Below, one piece after another: positions 7,507-15,287 of a stretch of 24,686 nucleotides of DNA. Every line of letters starts with the position of its first letter. Within the stretch, counting starts at the first letter, position 1. Source of the DNA: a bacterium (GTDB lineage: Bacteria; Bacillota_A; Clostridia; Lachnospirales; Lachnospiraceae); NCBI GenBank assembly GCA_004562915.1, contig SFQZ01000040.1:1-24686 (forward strand). The letters run 5' to 3'. The notes beneath the pieces are model-generated. The model had not been told where the DNA came from and searched no databases. It saw nothing but the letters and a program-made list of their open reading frames with translations. Made by a program: the position numbers and the translations under genes.

Positions 7507-8607
7507 ATGCAGTACGATTATCTGGTAGTGGGTGCCGGGCTTTACGGTTCTATTTTTGCTCATGAAGCAAAAAAAGTGGGAAAAAGAGTTCTTGTTATTG
7601 ATAAACGACCACAGATCGGTGGAAATGTTTATACGGAAGAGATCGAAGGAATCAATGTTCATATCTATGGGGCACATATTTTTCATACGAACAATAAAAA
7701 AGTATGGGAATATATCAGTCAGTTTGCTGATTTTAATCGTTATACGAACTCTCCGGTTGCTAATTACCATGGGGAATTGTATTCTCTTCCTTTTAATATG
7801 TACACTTTTAATAAGATGTGGGACGTTGTGACACCGGAGGAAGCGGCAGCTAAAATAGAGGAACAGAAAAAAGAAGCCGGTATCACGGAACCCTCCAATC
7901 TGGAAGAGCAGGCCATTAGTCTGGTGGGAATGGATATTTATGAGAAGCTGGTGAAGGGATATACAGAGAAACAGTGGGGACGTTCCTGTCGCGAACTTCC
8001 GTCCTTTATTATCAAACGTCTGCCAGTTCGCCTGACGTTTGACAATAACTATTTTAATGCACGGTATCAGGGAATTCCCGTAGGCGGTTATACCAGAATG
8101 GTCGAAAAGATTCTGGAAGGCATTGAGGTACAGCTGAATATGGACTATCTGGAAAAGAAAGAATTTTGGGACAGTCAGGCAGAGAAAATCATCTACACCG
8201 GACCGATTGATGCCTATTTTGCTTATAAACTGGGTGCACTAGAATACCGTTCCGTGAAATTTGAGACGGAAGTCCTGGACAAACCGAATTTTCAGGGAAA
8301 TGCGGTAGTCAATTATACCGACCGGGAAACTCCATGGACAAGGATCATTGAACATAAATTTTTTGAATTCGGTGACCAGCCGAAGACTGTGATCAGTCGA
8401 GAATATAGTTCAGAGTGGAAAGTGGGCGATGAACCATACTATCCTGTCAATGATGAGAAGAACAGCAAGCTGTATCAGGAATATAAAAAATTGGCTGAGG
8501 AAGAAACAAAGGTTATTTTCGGCGGACGTCTGGGCGAATACAAGTATTATGATATGGATGCGGTAATTGATTCGGTACTGAGAATGAGCGAGAAAGAGTT
8601 ATGTTAA
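7507..8607 (+). CDS. glf: UDP-galactopyranose mutase
   Basis: A 366-residue flavoenzyme that interconverts UDP-galactopyranose and UDP-galactofuranose, the donor for Galf residues. The FAD-binding start MQYDYLVVGAGLYGS has the GxGxxG motif at 9-14, with IGGNVYTE and GAHIFHTNN following as in other Glf proteins. The later GGYTRMVEKIL and the C-terminal GRLGEYKYYDMD are also typical. Length is normal for the family. AAGGAG precedes the start by 7 bases. The stop overlaps the start of the next gene by 7 bases, indicating coupling. Its presence predicts galactofuranose in the polymer. Confidence 0.95.
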   Translation: MQYDYLVVGAGLYGSIFAHEAKKVGKRVLVIDKRPQIGGNVYTEEIEGINVHIYGAHIFHTNNKKVWEYISQFADFNRYTNSPVANYHGELYSLPFNMYTFNKMWDVVTPEEAAAKIEEQKKEAGITEPSNLEEQAISLVGMDIYEKLVKGYTEKQWGRSCRELPSFIIKRLPVRLTFDNNYFNARYQGIPVGGYTRMVEKILEGIEVQLNMDYLEKKEFWDSQAEKIIYTGPIDAYFAYKLGALEYRSVKFETEVLDKPNFQGNAVVNYTDRETPWTRIIEHKFFEFGDQPKTVISREYSSEWKVGDEPYYPVNDEKNSKLYQEYKKLAEEETKVIFGGRLGEYKYYDMDAVIDSVLRMSEKELC

Positions 8608-9827
8608 ATAAAGTCATCAGTTTGATAAAAACAATGTGTGTACGCCTGACATTGCGGGGAGAACCCTCACCGGAATGTTGGGTGTTTTCTTCTGTCCATA
8701 ACCGGACATTTAACTATAATTCCAGTTATCTTTTTTTGTATGTGAAAGAGCATTGTCCTGATATTCATCCGTATTATGTGATGAATGATGAGAAAAAGAG
8801 GAAGGAATTGGAAGATAAGTATGGAAAAGAATATTTCATAGAGACCAATTCATTTGCAGGGATTCGAAAAGTGTTGAACTGCAAGGTATGGTTTACCTCT
8901 ACGGCACCTCCGCTTTACGGTGTGGGTTTTCGGAAAAAGTATAAGATTATTAATCTGTGGCATGGGGTCCCACTGAAGACGATCGGGATGGAACAGGGAA
9001 ATCTTTCATGGTTTACCGGAAAATATTATAAGTATTTGTTTGCGGATAATTATGAGGCGGTAGTTACTACTTCGAAAGAAATGATTCCTGTCATGAGCAG
9101 AAGCTTTCTGGTAGATCCGGAGAGAGTGAAAGTATGGGGTCAGCCGAGAAATGACATGTTGTTTGTGCAGCAGGCTGCATCCGATGTACTTTCGGACAGA
9201 TATGAAAAAGAAGAAACTGTAATCCGACAGTCTGATAAATTTATTCTTTATGCACCTACCTTCCGGGATTACGAACCTACAAAACTTTTCCCTTTTTCAG
9301 AGTTTGAAGCTATACGTAAGGACAGGAAGAAGGTCATAGAACATCTTTTGACATTTCTGGAAACGAATAAGATTTTTCTCTGTATCCGCATGCATCTTTA
9401 TGATACGACCGGATGTGAATGGCTGAAAGAGTTGGACAGACCGGGCAGCAGGATCCGATTTCTGAATGAAGATCGGACGGATGATATTATGGAGATTTTG
9501 AATATATTTGATCTTTTGATCACGGACTATTCCAGCATTTACATTGATTATCTGCTTACAGAGAAACCGGTTATCTTTTTGCCATATGACAGGGAAGAAT
9601 ATTTAAAAGATCGGGGGCTAAATTTTGATTATGATAAGGTGACTCCTGGACCAAAGCCAAAAACTTTCAGTGAGTTCTTGAATTCTATATATGAATTGTT
9701 GTATAATCATGACAGCTATGAACAGCTGAGAAAAGAGACGAATCATTTTTTCAACGAAATACAGGCACCCTGCTGCAAAGTAATCTGTGATCACATAAGA
9801 AAAATGTTAAATACAGATAAAAAATAA
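8601..9827 (+). CDS. CDP-glycerol glycerophosphotransferase (TagB/TagF family), first copy
   Basis: A 408-residue enzyme of the CDP-glycerol:poly(glycerophosphate) glycerophosphotransferase family, acting on the inner face of the membrane. Family motifs: LWHGVPLK (119-126, active-site His 121), GQPRND, LYAPTFRD, RMHLYD and LLITDYSSIYIDY. It differs from the two later copies in the first motif (HGVPLK against HGTPLK), and its N-terminus is short, without the basic stretch of the 464-residue copy. By analogy with TagB, it may add the first glycerol phosphate to the lipid-linked sugar while the later copies extend the chain. This division of labour is inference. Confidence 0.88.
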   Translation: MLNKVISLIKTMCVRLTLRGEPSPECWVFSSVHNRTFNYNSSYLFLYVKEHCPDIHPYYVMNDEKKRKELEDKYGKEYFIETNSFAGIRKVLNCKVWFTSTAPPLYGVGFRKKYKIINLWHGVPLKTIGMEQGNLSWFTGKYYKYLFADNYEAVVTTSKEMIPVMSRSFLVDPERVKVWGQPRNDMLFVQQAASDVLSDRYEKEETVIRQSDKFILYAPTFRDYEPTKLFPFSEFEAIRKDRKKVIEHLLTFLETNKIFLCIRMHLYDTTGCEWLKELDRPGSRIRFLNEDRTDDIMEILNIFDLLITDYSSIYIDYLLTEKPVIFLPYDREEYLKDRGLNFDYDKVTPGPKPKTFSEFLNSIYELLYNHDSYEQLRKETNHFFNEIQAPCCKVICDHIRKMLNTDKK

Positions 9828-9867
9828 GTAACAGGGAAGAAAATGAAAAAGAAAACAGGAGAGAGAC

Positions 9868-10260
9868 ATGAGAAAAGTAATCACATATGGAACTTATGAT
9901 TTGCTTCATTATGGACATGTAAAGCTTTTACAGCGCGCAAAGGCACTGGGCGATTATCTGATCGTAGCACTGTCTACGGACGAGTTTAACTGGAATGAAA
10001 AGCAGAAAAAGTGCTATTTTTCCTATGAAGAGAGAAAAAGCCTTCTGGAAGCAATCCGATATGTAGACCTGGTAATCCCGGAAGAATCCTGGGAACAGAA
10101 AATCTCTGACGTTAAAGAATTTAAGATTGATACTTTTGTAATTGGTGATGACTGGGAAGGAAAGTTTGATTTCCTGAAAGAATACTGTGATGTGGTGTAT
10201 CTGCCAAGAACACCTGAGATTTCTACCACGCAGATAAAAAAGGATCTGGGAAAGAAGTAG
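9868..10260 (+). CDS. tagD: Glycerol-3-phosphate cytidylyltransferase
   Basis: A 130-residue cytosolic enzyme making CDP-glycerol from CTP and glycerol-3-phosphate, the donor for the three glycerophosphotransferases of this operon. It has the nucleotidyltransferase HxGH motif as HYGH (14-17) within TYGTYDLLHYGHVKLL, the FVIGDDWEGKFDFLK segment and RTPEISTT (114-121). It closely resembles Bacillus TagD and is full length. AGGAGAG precedes the start. Its presence next to the transferases is the firmest evidence that the polymer contains glycerol phosphate. Confidence 0.96.
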   Translation: MRKVITYGTYDLLHYGHVKLLQRAKALGDYLIVALSTDEFNWNEKQKKCYFSYEERKSLLEAIRYVDLVIPEESWEQKISDVKEFKIDTFVIGDDWEGKFDFLKEYCDVVYLPRTPEISTTQIKKDLGKK

Positions 10261-10306
10261 AAAGCGCTGAAAGTATATTGAAAAGGTACTTAGGGAGAGA
10301 GTTGTA

Positions 10307-11701
10307 ATGAAGATTACCCGGAAAATAAAACGTAAATGGCGTAAATTAATCCGCAAGTATATCAAGCAGCCGATCAAAAAGGCAATTGGTCAGTACAGTA
10401 AGGAACATCCACACTTTCGGAAAGTATGGAAAAAAACCCTTTATATAAAAAGAAAAATTTATTACTGGTGGAGATCTCATGGAGCAACTCCGGATGAAAA
10501 AACAGTAGTGTTCAACTCATTCAACGGAAAAACATATGGATGCAGCCCCAAGGCTGTGTATGAATATATGATTTCTCATGAAGAGTTTTCTGACTGGCAG
10601 TTTATCTGGGCATTTAAGAATGCAAAGAAGCACAAGTTCCTTGAGGAAAATCCGAATACAAAAGTGGTTAAGCAAACTGCCAGAGTATACGAACGCAAAT
10701 TGGCTCAAGCGAAGTACTGGATCACGAACTACCGAGTTCCTGATCATGTATGGCCGAAGCCGGAGCAGGTGTATGTGCAGTGCTGGCATGGTACGCCACT
10801 GAAGCGGCTTGGATATGATCTGGAAACCTCGGAAAATGCAATTGATTCTATTGCAGATATCCGTAGTAAATATGATATGGATGCGAAAAAGTTCACTTAC
10901 ATTCTTTCACCGTCCCAGTTTGCCAGTGAGAAATTTATCTCTGCATGGAATCTGAAAAAGACCGGGATGGAAGATAAAGTGATGGAAGTCGGATATCCGA
11001 GAAATGATCTGCTTCTGAATTATCACGCTGACGATATTCGAAAAATTAAAGAATATATCGGAATTCCGGAAGATAAAAAAGTAATCCTGTATGCACCTAC
11101 CTGGAGGGACAACCAACATGAGGCAGGGGTAGGGTTTACCTATGATCTGAACGTGGATTTTGAACGGCTGCGCAGAGAACTGGGAGATGAATATGTGATT
11201 CTGTTCCGGGTTCATTATCTGGTAGCAAATCATTTTTCCTTTGATGATTTTGAAGGTTTCATTTACAATGTTTCCAATTATGATGATATCAATCATCTGT
11301 ACCTGATCGCTGATCTTCTGATCACCGATTATTCCAGCGTATTTTTCGATTATGGTATTCTGAAAAAACCTATGCTGTTTTATATGTACGATCTGGATGA
11401 TTATAAGGACAGCATCCGTGGATTCTATTTTGGGATTGATAAACTGCCGGGAAGAATCATCACGGAGGAAGAAGATTTGCCGGATGCGATCCGAGACAGT
11501 ATTGAGAATTTTGTATACGATGAAAAATACAGAGAATTCAACGAAACTTTCAGTCATATGGAGGATGGACAGGCCAGCGCCCGTTTTGTGGCAACGGTCT
11601 TTCCGGAGGTAAAGGTAACTTCCGAGGCGCAGCCTCGTGAACTGGTTTTCCCGCCGAAACGTGAAAAATCAGAAGAAGAAAATCCCGGAGGAGAGCTATG
11701 A
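10307..11701 (+). CDS. CDP-glycerol glycerophosphotransferase (TagF family), second copy
   Basis: A 464-residue glycerophosphotransferase. A strongly basic N-terminal ~55 residues (KITRKIKRKWRKLIRKYIK) probably bind the membrane surface. Catalytic motifs: CWHGTPLKRLG (His 161), GYPRND (229-234), APTWRD (263-268), FRVHY (300-304) and LLITDYSSVFFDYG (from 337). It is close to the copy at 13231-14475, for example GKTYGCSPKAVY against GKKYACSPKALY, pointing to duplication. The last ~40 residues are a charged, low-complexity tail. The final ATGA overlaps the permease start. Probably a chain-extending polymerase; substrate selectivity within the family (glycerol against ribitol phosphate) cannot be fixed from motifs, but the adjacent tagD favours glycerol. 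Confidence 0.88.
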   Translation: MKITRKIKRKWRKLIRKYIKQPIKKAIGQYSKEHPHFRKVWKKTLYIKRKIYYWWRSHGATPDEKTVVFNSFNGKTYGCSPKAVYEYMISHEEFSDWQFIWAFKNAKKHKFLEENPNTKVVKQTARVYERKLAQAKYWITNYRVPDHVWPKPEQVYVQCWHGTPLKRLGYDLETSENAIDSIADIRSKYDMDAKKFTYILSPSQFASEKFISAWNLKKTGMEDKVMEVGYPRNDLLLNYHADDIRKIKEYIGIPEDKKVILYAPTWRDNQHEAGVGFTYDLNVDFERLRRELGDEYVILFRVHYLVANHFSFDDFEGFIYNVSNYDDINHLYLIADLLITDYSSVFFDYGILKKPMLFYMYDLDDYKDSIRGFYFGIDKLPGRIITEEEDLPDAIRDSIENFVYDEKYREFNETFSHMEDGQASARFVATVFPEVKVTSEAQPRELVFPPKREKSEEENPGGEL

Positions 11702-12480
11702 AGCGATTTATCAAGGATATGCGGCGATATCTGCCATATACAAAATATGCAACAAAATCGGGACTGAAATCCGAAGTGGCCAGCTCACATTTGAGCTGGC
11801 TGTGGTGGATTCTGGATCCGATTTTATTTATGTTGGTTTACTGGTTTATCTTTATGGTCATTTTCGGACAGAAAAAAGAGTATTTCCATATTTTTGTGTT
11901 TGTAGGATTATCCATGTGGAATCTGTTTAATAAAACCGTATCCGGCAGTGTACGGATTGTGGCGGCTAACCGGGCTGTTGTTACAAAAGTATATATTCCC
12001 AAATATTTTCTGATCTTGATTCTGTTGGGACAAAATCTTTTTAAGATGCTGATTTCCTTTGGAATTGTGATCGTGATGATGATCTTGTCGAGGGTACCGG
12101 TAACCTGGAATGTAATTTATGTAATTCCGATTCTGGTTGATCTGATCCTGATCACGTTTGGTGTCAGTGCTATTCTGGCACATTTCGGGGTGTTTATGGA
12201 TGATTTGAAAAATATTACCAATGTGGGGCTTCGTATCCTATTCTATATGTCCGGTATCTTTTATGTGATCACAGATCGGGTAGATAGGGCTATCGCCACA
12301 TTGCTGTTGAAGGTAAATCCGGTCGGATTTCTGATTGATGCCTGCAGACAGGCACTGGTATATTCCGGTACTCCCCACAGACGGCTGATTTTATTTTGGT
12401 TTGTAGTGGGAGTATTGCTGTCTGCCATCGGAATTGTAACTATTTATAAAAATGAGAATCATTATGTAAAGGTGATTTAG
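11698..12480 (+). CDS. ABC-2 type polymer exporter, permease subunit (TagG/Wzm-like)
   Basis: A 260-residue membrane protein with about six hydrophobic segments, starting near residue 35 (LSWLWWILDPILFMLVYWFI), after a cytoplasmic amphipathic N-terminus typical of TagG/Wzm/KpsM permeases. It would form a homodimer that moves the completed lipid-linked polymer across the membrane, powered by the ATPase encoded immediately downstream. The start overlaps the previous gene by 4 bases (ATGA), and GGAGGAG is its ribosome binding site. The stop abuts the ATPase start. I do not give a tag symbol because TagG and Wzm cannot be told apart here. Confidence 0.9.
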   Translation: MKRFIKDMRRYLPYTKYATKSGLKSEVASSHLSWLWWILDPILFMLVYWFIFMVIFGQKKEYFHIFVFVGLSMWNLFNKTVSGSVRIVAANRAVVTKVYIPKYFLILILLGQNLFKMLISFGIVIVMMILSRVPVTWNVIYVIPILVDLILITFGVSAILAHFGVFMDDLKNITNVGLRILFYMSGIFYVITDRVDRAIATLLLKVNPVGFLIDACRQALVYSGTPHRRLILFWFVVGVLLSAIGIVTIYKNENHYVKVI

Positions 12481-13212
12481 ATGAAACCGGAAAATGCGAT
12501 AGAAGTAAAGGATTTAAAAATTACTTATAAATGTGTAAAATCTCTTTCTCTTCGGAAAAGTTTTTTCCATTTGAAAAAAAGTAAGCTGGAAGTGTATGAA
12601 GCACTGAAAGGGATTTCTTTTGAGGTGAAAAAGGGAGAAATTCTGGGAATTGTGGGAAAGAACGGTAGTGGCAAGTCCACTCTGCTGCGTGCCATTGCCG
12701 GCATTTTTTCAGCGGATTCCGGCAGTATTGAGCTGGAATCTGAGTCGGTCTCTCTTTTGTCAATCGGTGTTGGCTTTCAGAAGCAGCTGAGCGGGCGCGA
12801 GAATATCATCCTGTCCGGTATGTTACTTGGATTCTCAGAACAACAGGTTCGGGATAAGATGGATGAAATCATTGAATTTGCAAACCTGGGTAAGTTTATT
12901 GATATGCCGGTGAAGACGTATTCCAGCGGTATGTATTCTAAACTGGCTTTTTCCATTACAGCAGTTCTTGAAACGGATATTATGTTGATTGATGAAGTGC
13001 TCAGCGTAGGAGATGCCAAGTTCAAGAAAAAAAGTTATAAGAAAATGAAAGAGCTGATTATGGATGAGAATCGTACAGTTGTAATCGTCTCCCACAGTAC
13101 AGAAACACTGGAAAAACTTTGTACCAGTCTTTTGTGGCTTCATGAAGGAGAAGTACGGATGCAGGGGGATACAAAGACAGTTCTGGAAGCCTATAATGAG
13201 TTTATGTCCTGA
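12481..13212 (+). CDS. ABC polymer exporter, ATP-binding subunit (TagH/Wzt-like)
   Basis: A 243-residue ATPase: Walker A GKNGSGKST (59-67), Q-loop near 100, signature YSSGMYSKLAFS (147-158), Walker B DIMLIDE (166-172) and switch His in VIVSHS. The N-terminal insertion before Walker A (KSLSLRKSFFHLKKSK) is usual for Wzt/TagH proteins. It ends just after the nucleotide-binding domain. It therefore lacks both the carbohydrate-recognition domain of some Wzt proteins and the long extracellular tail of Bacillus TagH, so export is probably not gated by terminal-sugar recognition in this subunit. It starts at the base after the permease stop. Confidence 0.93.
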   Translation: MKPENAIEVKDLKITYKCVKSLSLRKSFFHLKKSKLEVYEALKGISFEVKKGEILGIVGKNGSGKSTLLRAIAGIFSADSGSIELESESVSLLSIGVGFQKQLSGRENIILSGMLLGFSEQQVRDKMDEIIEFANLGKFIDMPVKTYSSGMYSKLAFSITAVLETDIMLIDEVLSVGDAKFKKKSYKKMKELIMDENRTVVIVSHSTETLEKLCTSLLWLHEGEVRMQGDTKTVLEAYNEFMS

Positions 13213-13230
13213 TTTTTATAGGAGAGAGCA

Positions 13231-14475
13231 ATGAATATCTGGAAATGGATGGGGAAGTTGTGCAGTATGACTCCCTGGACGAAAAAGTGGAGTCTGAAAC
13301 TGTATTATAAAGTAAAAACAGAAAAGTACAGACATCAGTATGGGGCAGTCAGACAAGTGCAGCCCCATACTGTGGTATTTGAAGCATTTATGGGAAAAAA
13401 GTATGCCTGCAGTCCAAAGGCACTTTATCAGGCAATGCTGCAGGATCCCTATTATGCATCATGGAAAAAAGTCTGGGCATTTCGAAATCCGGAAGAATAC
13501 CGGTTTCTCGAACAGGATGAAAATACTCGGGTTGTGGAATATCGGAAGAAAGAATATTATCAGGCCTATGCCCAGGCTGCGTATTGGATTACGAATTCCA
13601 GGCTGCCGAGAGAAGTAGTACCAAAGAAGGAGCAGGAATATATTCAGTGCTGGCACGGTACACCACTAAAAAAACTGGGATATGATCTGGAGTATTATGC
13701 GGAAAATAAAGGAAATCTGAATGAAGTGAGAGAGAATTATCTCGGAGAAGCAAAAAAATTCACCCGTATGCCATCGCCTTCACCTTTTTATACAGAAAAA
13801 ATGATTTCTGCTTTTCATTTAAAATCACTTGGAAAAGAAAACATTTTTCTTGAAAAAGGATATCCGAGAAATGACAGGCTGTACCTGGTGACAGAAGAGG
13901 AGATATCCGTACTCCGAAAAAAACTGGGGATTCCTGAGGGAAAAAAGGTGATTCTTTATGCTCCCACATGGAGGGAAAATCAGCATGTGCCCGGAGAAGG
14001 TTACCGATATCAGCTGCAGGTGGATTTTCACGAATGGAAAAAACGGCTTGGTGATGAATATATAGTATTGTTTCGGGCTCATTATTTTATCAGTAATCTG
14101 TTTGATTTTGATGAATATGATGGATTTATAAAGAATGTATCGAATCTGGATGATGTGAATGATCTGTATCTGGTATCTGATGTGTTGATTACGGATTATT
14201 CCAGTGTGTTTTTTGATTATGGCATACTGGAAAGACCGATTCTTTTTTATATGTATGATTATGATGCTTATAAAAATGAGATGAGAGAGTTTTACTTTGA
14301 TATCCACATGCTTCCGGGACCGGTGGTGAAAACCCAGGAGGAATTGTTGAAAAACCTGGACAATTTGCCGGAACTTGTGGAAAAATACAGAGAAAAGTAT
14401 AAAACGTTCAATGAAAAGTTTAATCCTCACCAGGGAGCCTGCAGCGGGGAATATCTGAGAGCGTGGGTAAGGTGA
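13231..14475 (+). CDS. CDP-glycerol glycerophosphotransferase (TagF family), third copy
   Basis: A 414-residue paralogue of the 464-residue enzyme on the other side of the transporter genes. Same motifs: CWHGTPLKKLGYDLE (His 142), GYPRND (210-215), APTWRENQH (244-252), FRAHY (281-285), LITDYSSVFFDYG (from 319). It lacks the long basic N-terminus and the charged C-terminal tail of that copy. TAGGAGAG precedes the start. With two near-identical core enzymes and one diverged copy, the operon may encode separate priming, elongation and side-branch activities. Which does which cannot be read from the sequence. Confidence 0.88.
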   Translation: MNIWKWMGKLCSMTPWTKKWSLKLYYKVKTEKYRHQYGAVRQVQPHTVVFEAFMGKKYACSPKALYQAMLQDPYYASWKKVWAFRNPEEYRFLEQDENTRVVEYRKKEYYQAYAQAAYWITNSRLPREVVPKKEQEYIQCWHGTPLKKLGYDLEYYAENKGNLNEVRENYLGEAKKFTRMPSPSPFYTEKMISAFHLKSLGKENIFLEKGYPRNDRLYLVTEEEISVLRKKLGIPEGKKVILYAPTWRENQHVPGEGYRYQLQVDFHEWKKRLGDEYIVLFRAHYFISNLFDFDEYDGFIKNVSNLDDVNDLYLVSDVLITDYSSVFFDYGILERPILFYMYDYDAYKNEMREFYFDIHMLPGPVVKTQEELLKNLDNLPELVEKYREKYKTFNEKFNPHQGACSGEYLRAWVR

Positions 14476-14513
14476 AAGTATCTATAGCTGGAATAAAAGA
14501 AATGAGGGGATCA

Positions 14514-15227
14514 ATGGACAGTTTATATATAGTAATTCCGGCATACAATGAGGAAGAAACGATTCAGAAAGTAATGGAAGCCTGGTATCCGATCATTGAG
14601 AAGTACAATGGCGGTGGGAAATCCAGAATGATCATCATTGATGACGGAAGCAAAGATCATACACTTTCAATCATTTCAGGGTTTGCCAAAGAATATCCGA
14701 TGGTTACAGTACTGACAAAGCCAAACAGCGGACATGGTGCAACCATTTTGTATGGTTATCAATATGCTATTCAGCAGAAAGCAGATTATATTTTCCAGAC
14801 AGATTCAGATGGGCAGACGCTGCCGGAAGAGTTTGAACAGTTTTGGAACCAGAGACAGGAATATGATATGGTCATTGGTCACAGGAATAAAAGGGAAGAT
14901 GGAATATCCAGAGTATTTGTGACGAAAGTATTAAAATATGTAATCAGAATATGCTTTGGGGTTACAGTTACGGATGCAAATACACCATTTCGTTTGATGA
15001 AAACAAATACTTTGAAAAAATATATTGGACTTATTCCTGAAAATTATAATTTGTCTAATGTTTTGATTTCTGTTATATATGAGAAGAAAGGATGCGGGGT
15101 TAAGTTTATCCCTATTACATTCCGTGCGAGGCAGGGCGGAACGAATTCCATTAATTTTCATAAAATAATAAAAATCGGAAAAAACGCAGTGCATGATTTT
15201 ACAGTAATTAATAAAATGTTGGAGTAA
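14514..15227 (+). CDS. GT2 family glycosyltransferase (DPM1-like)
   Basis: A 237-residue GT-A glycosyltransferase of the dolichyl-phosphate-mannose/glucose synthase type: LYIVIPAYNEEETI at the N-terminus, IIIDDGSKD, the DSDGQ metal site, RNKREDG and TPFRLMK. It has no membrane helices, so it is a soluble or peripheral enzyme. The frame is open upstream to a GTG at 14463 inside the previous gene, but ATG 14514 has a GAGGGG site just ahead and begins right at the family's first strand, so I prefer it. Last gene of the operon, followed within 6 bases by a strong terminator. It may load a sugar onto polyprenyl phosphate or glycosylate the polymer. Confidence 0.85.
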   Translation: MDSLYIVIPAYNEEETIQKVMEAWYPIIEKYNGGGKSRMIIIDDGSKDHTLSIISGFAKEYPMVTVLTKPNSGHGATILYGYQYAIQQKADYIFQTDSDGQTLPEEFEQFWNQRQEYDMVIGHRNKREDGISRVFVTKVLKYVIRICFGVTVTDANTPFRLMKTNTLKKYIGLIPENYNLSNVLISVIYEKKGCGVKFIPITFRARQGGTNSINFHKIIKIGKNAVHDFTVINKMLE

Positions 15228-15232
15228 AACAG

Positions 15233-15284
15233 AACCCTTACAGAATGTATCTGAAAAAACGATAATTCTGCAAGGGTTTTCTTA
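15233..15284. terminator. Bidirectional rho-independent terminator between convergent genes
   Basis: AACCCTTACAGAAT (15233-15246) pairs with ATTCTGCAAGGGTT (15265-15278), a 14-base stem with one mismatch and an 18-base loop, followed by TTTTCTT on the plus strand and TTCTGTTTTA on the minus strand. It ends the polymer operon and, on the other strand, the gene at 15288-17114. Confidence 0.88.
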
Positions 15285-15287
15285 TGT

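Noticed and set aside
7051..7770. 239-residue minus-strand ORF
   Set aside because: It lies opposite the PGT-GT2 and glf genes, both confidently coding; its His/Ser/Phe-rich composition is typical of an antisense shadow.
10907..11557. 216-residue minus-strand ORF
   Set aside because: Antisense shadow of a glycerophosphotransferase gene; Ile/Phe-rich with no motif.
13825..14430. 201-residue minus-strand ORF
   Set aside because: Antisense shadow of the third glycerophosphotransferase; the similar shadow opposite its paralogue confirms that it reflects the coding strand.
14463..14513. GTG start for the last glycosyltransferase of the operon
   Set aside because: It would add 17 residues ahead of the conserved first strand; the internal ATG at 14514 has a better-placed GAGGGG site.
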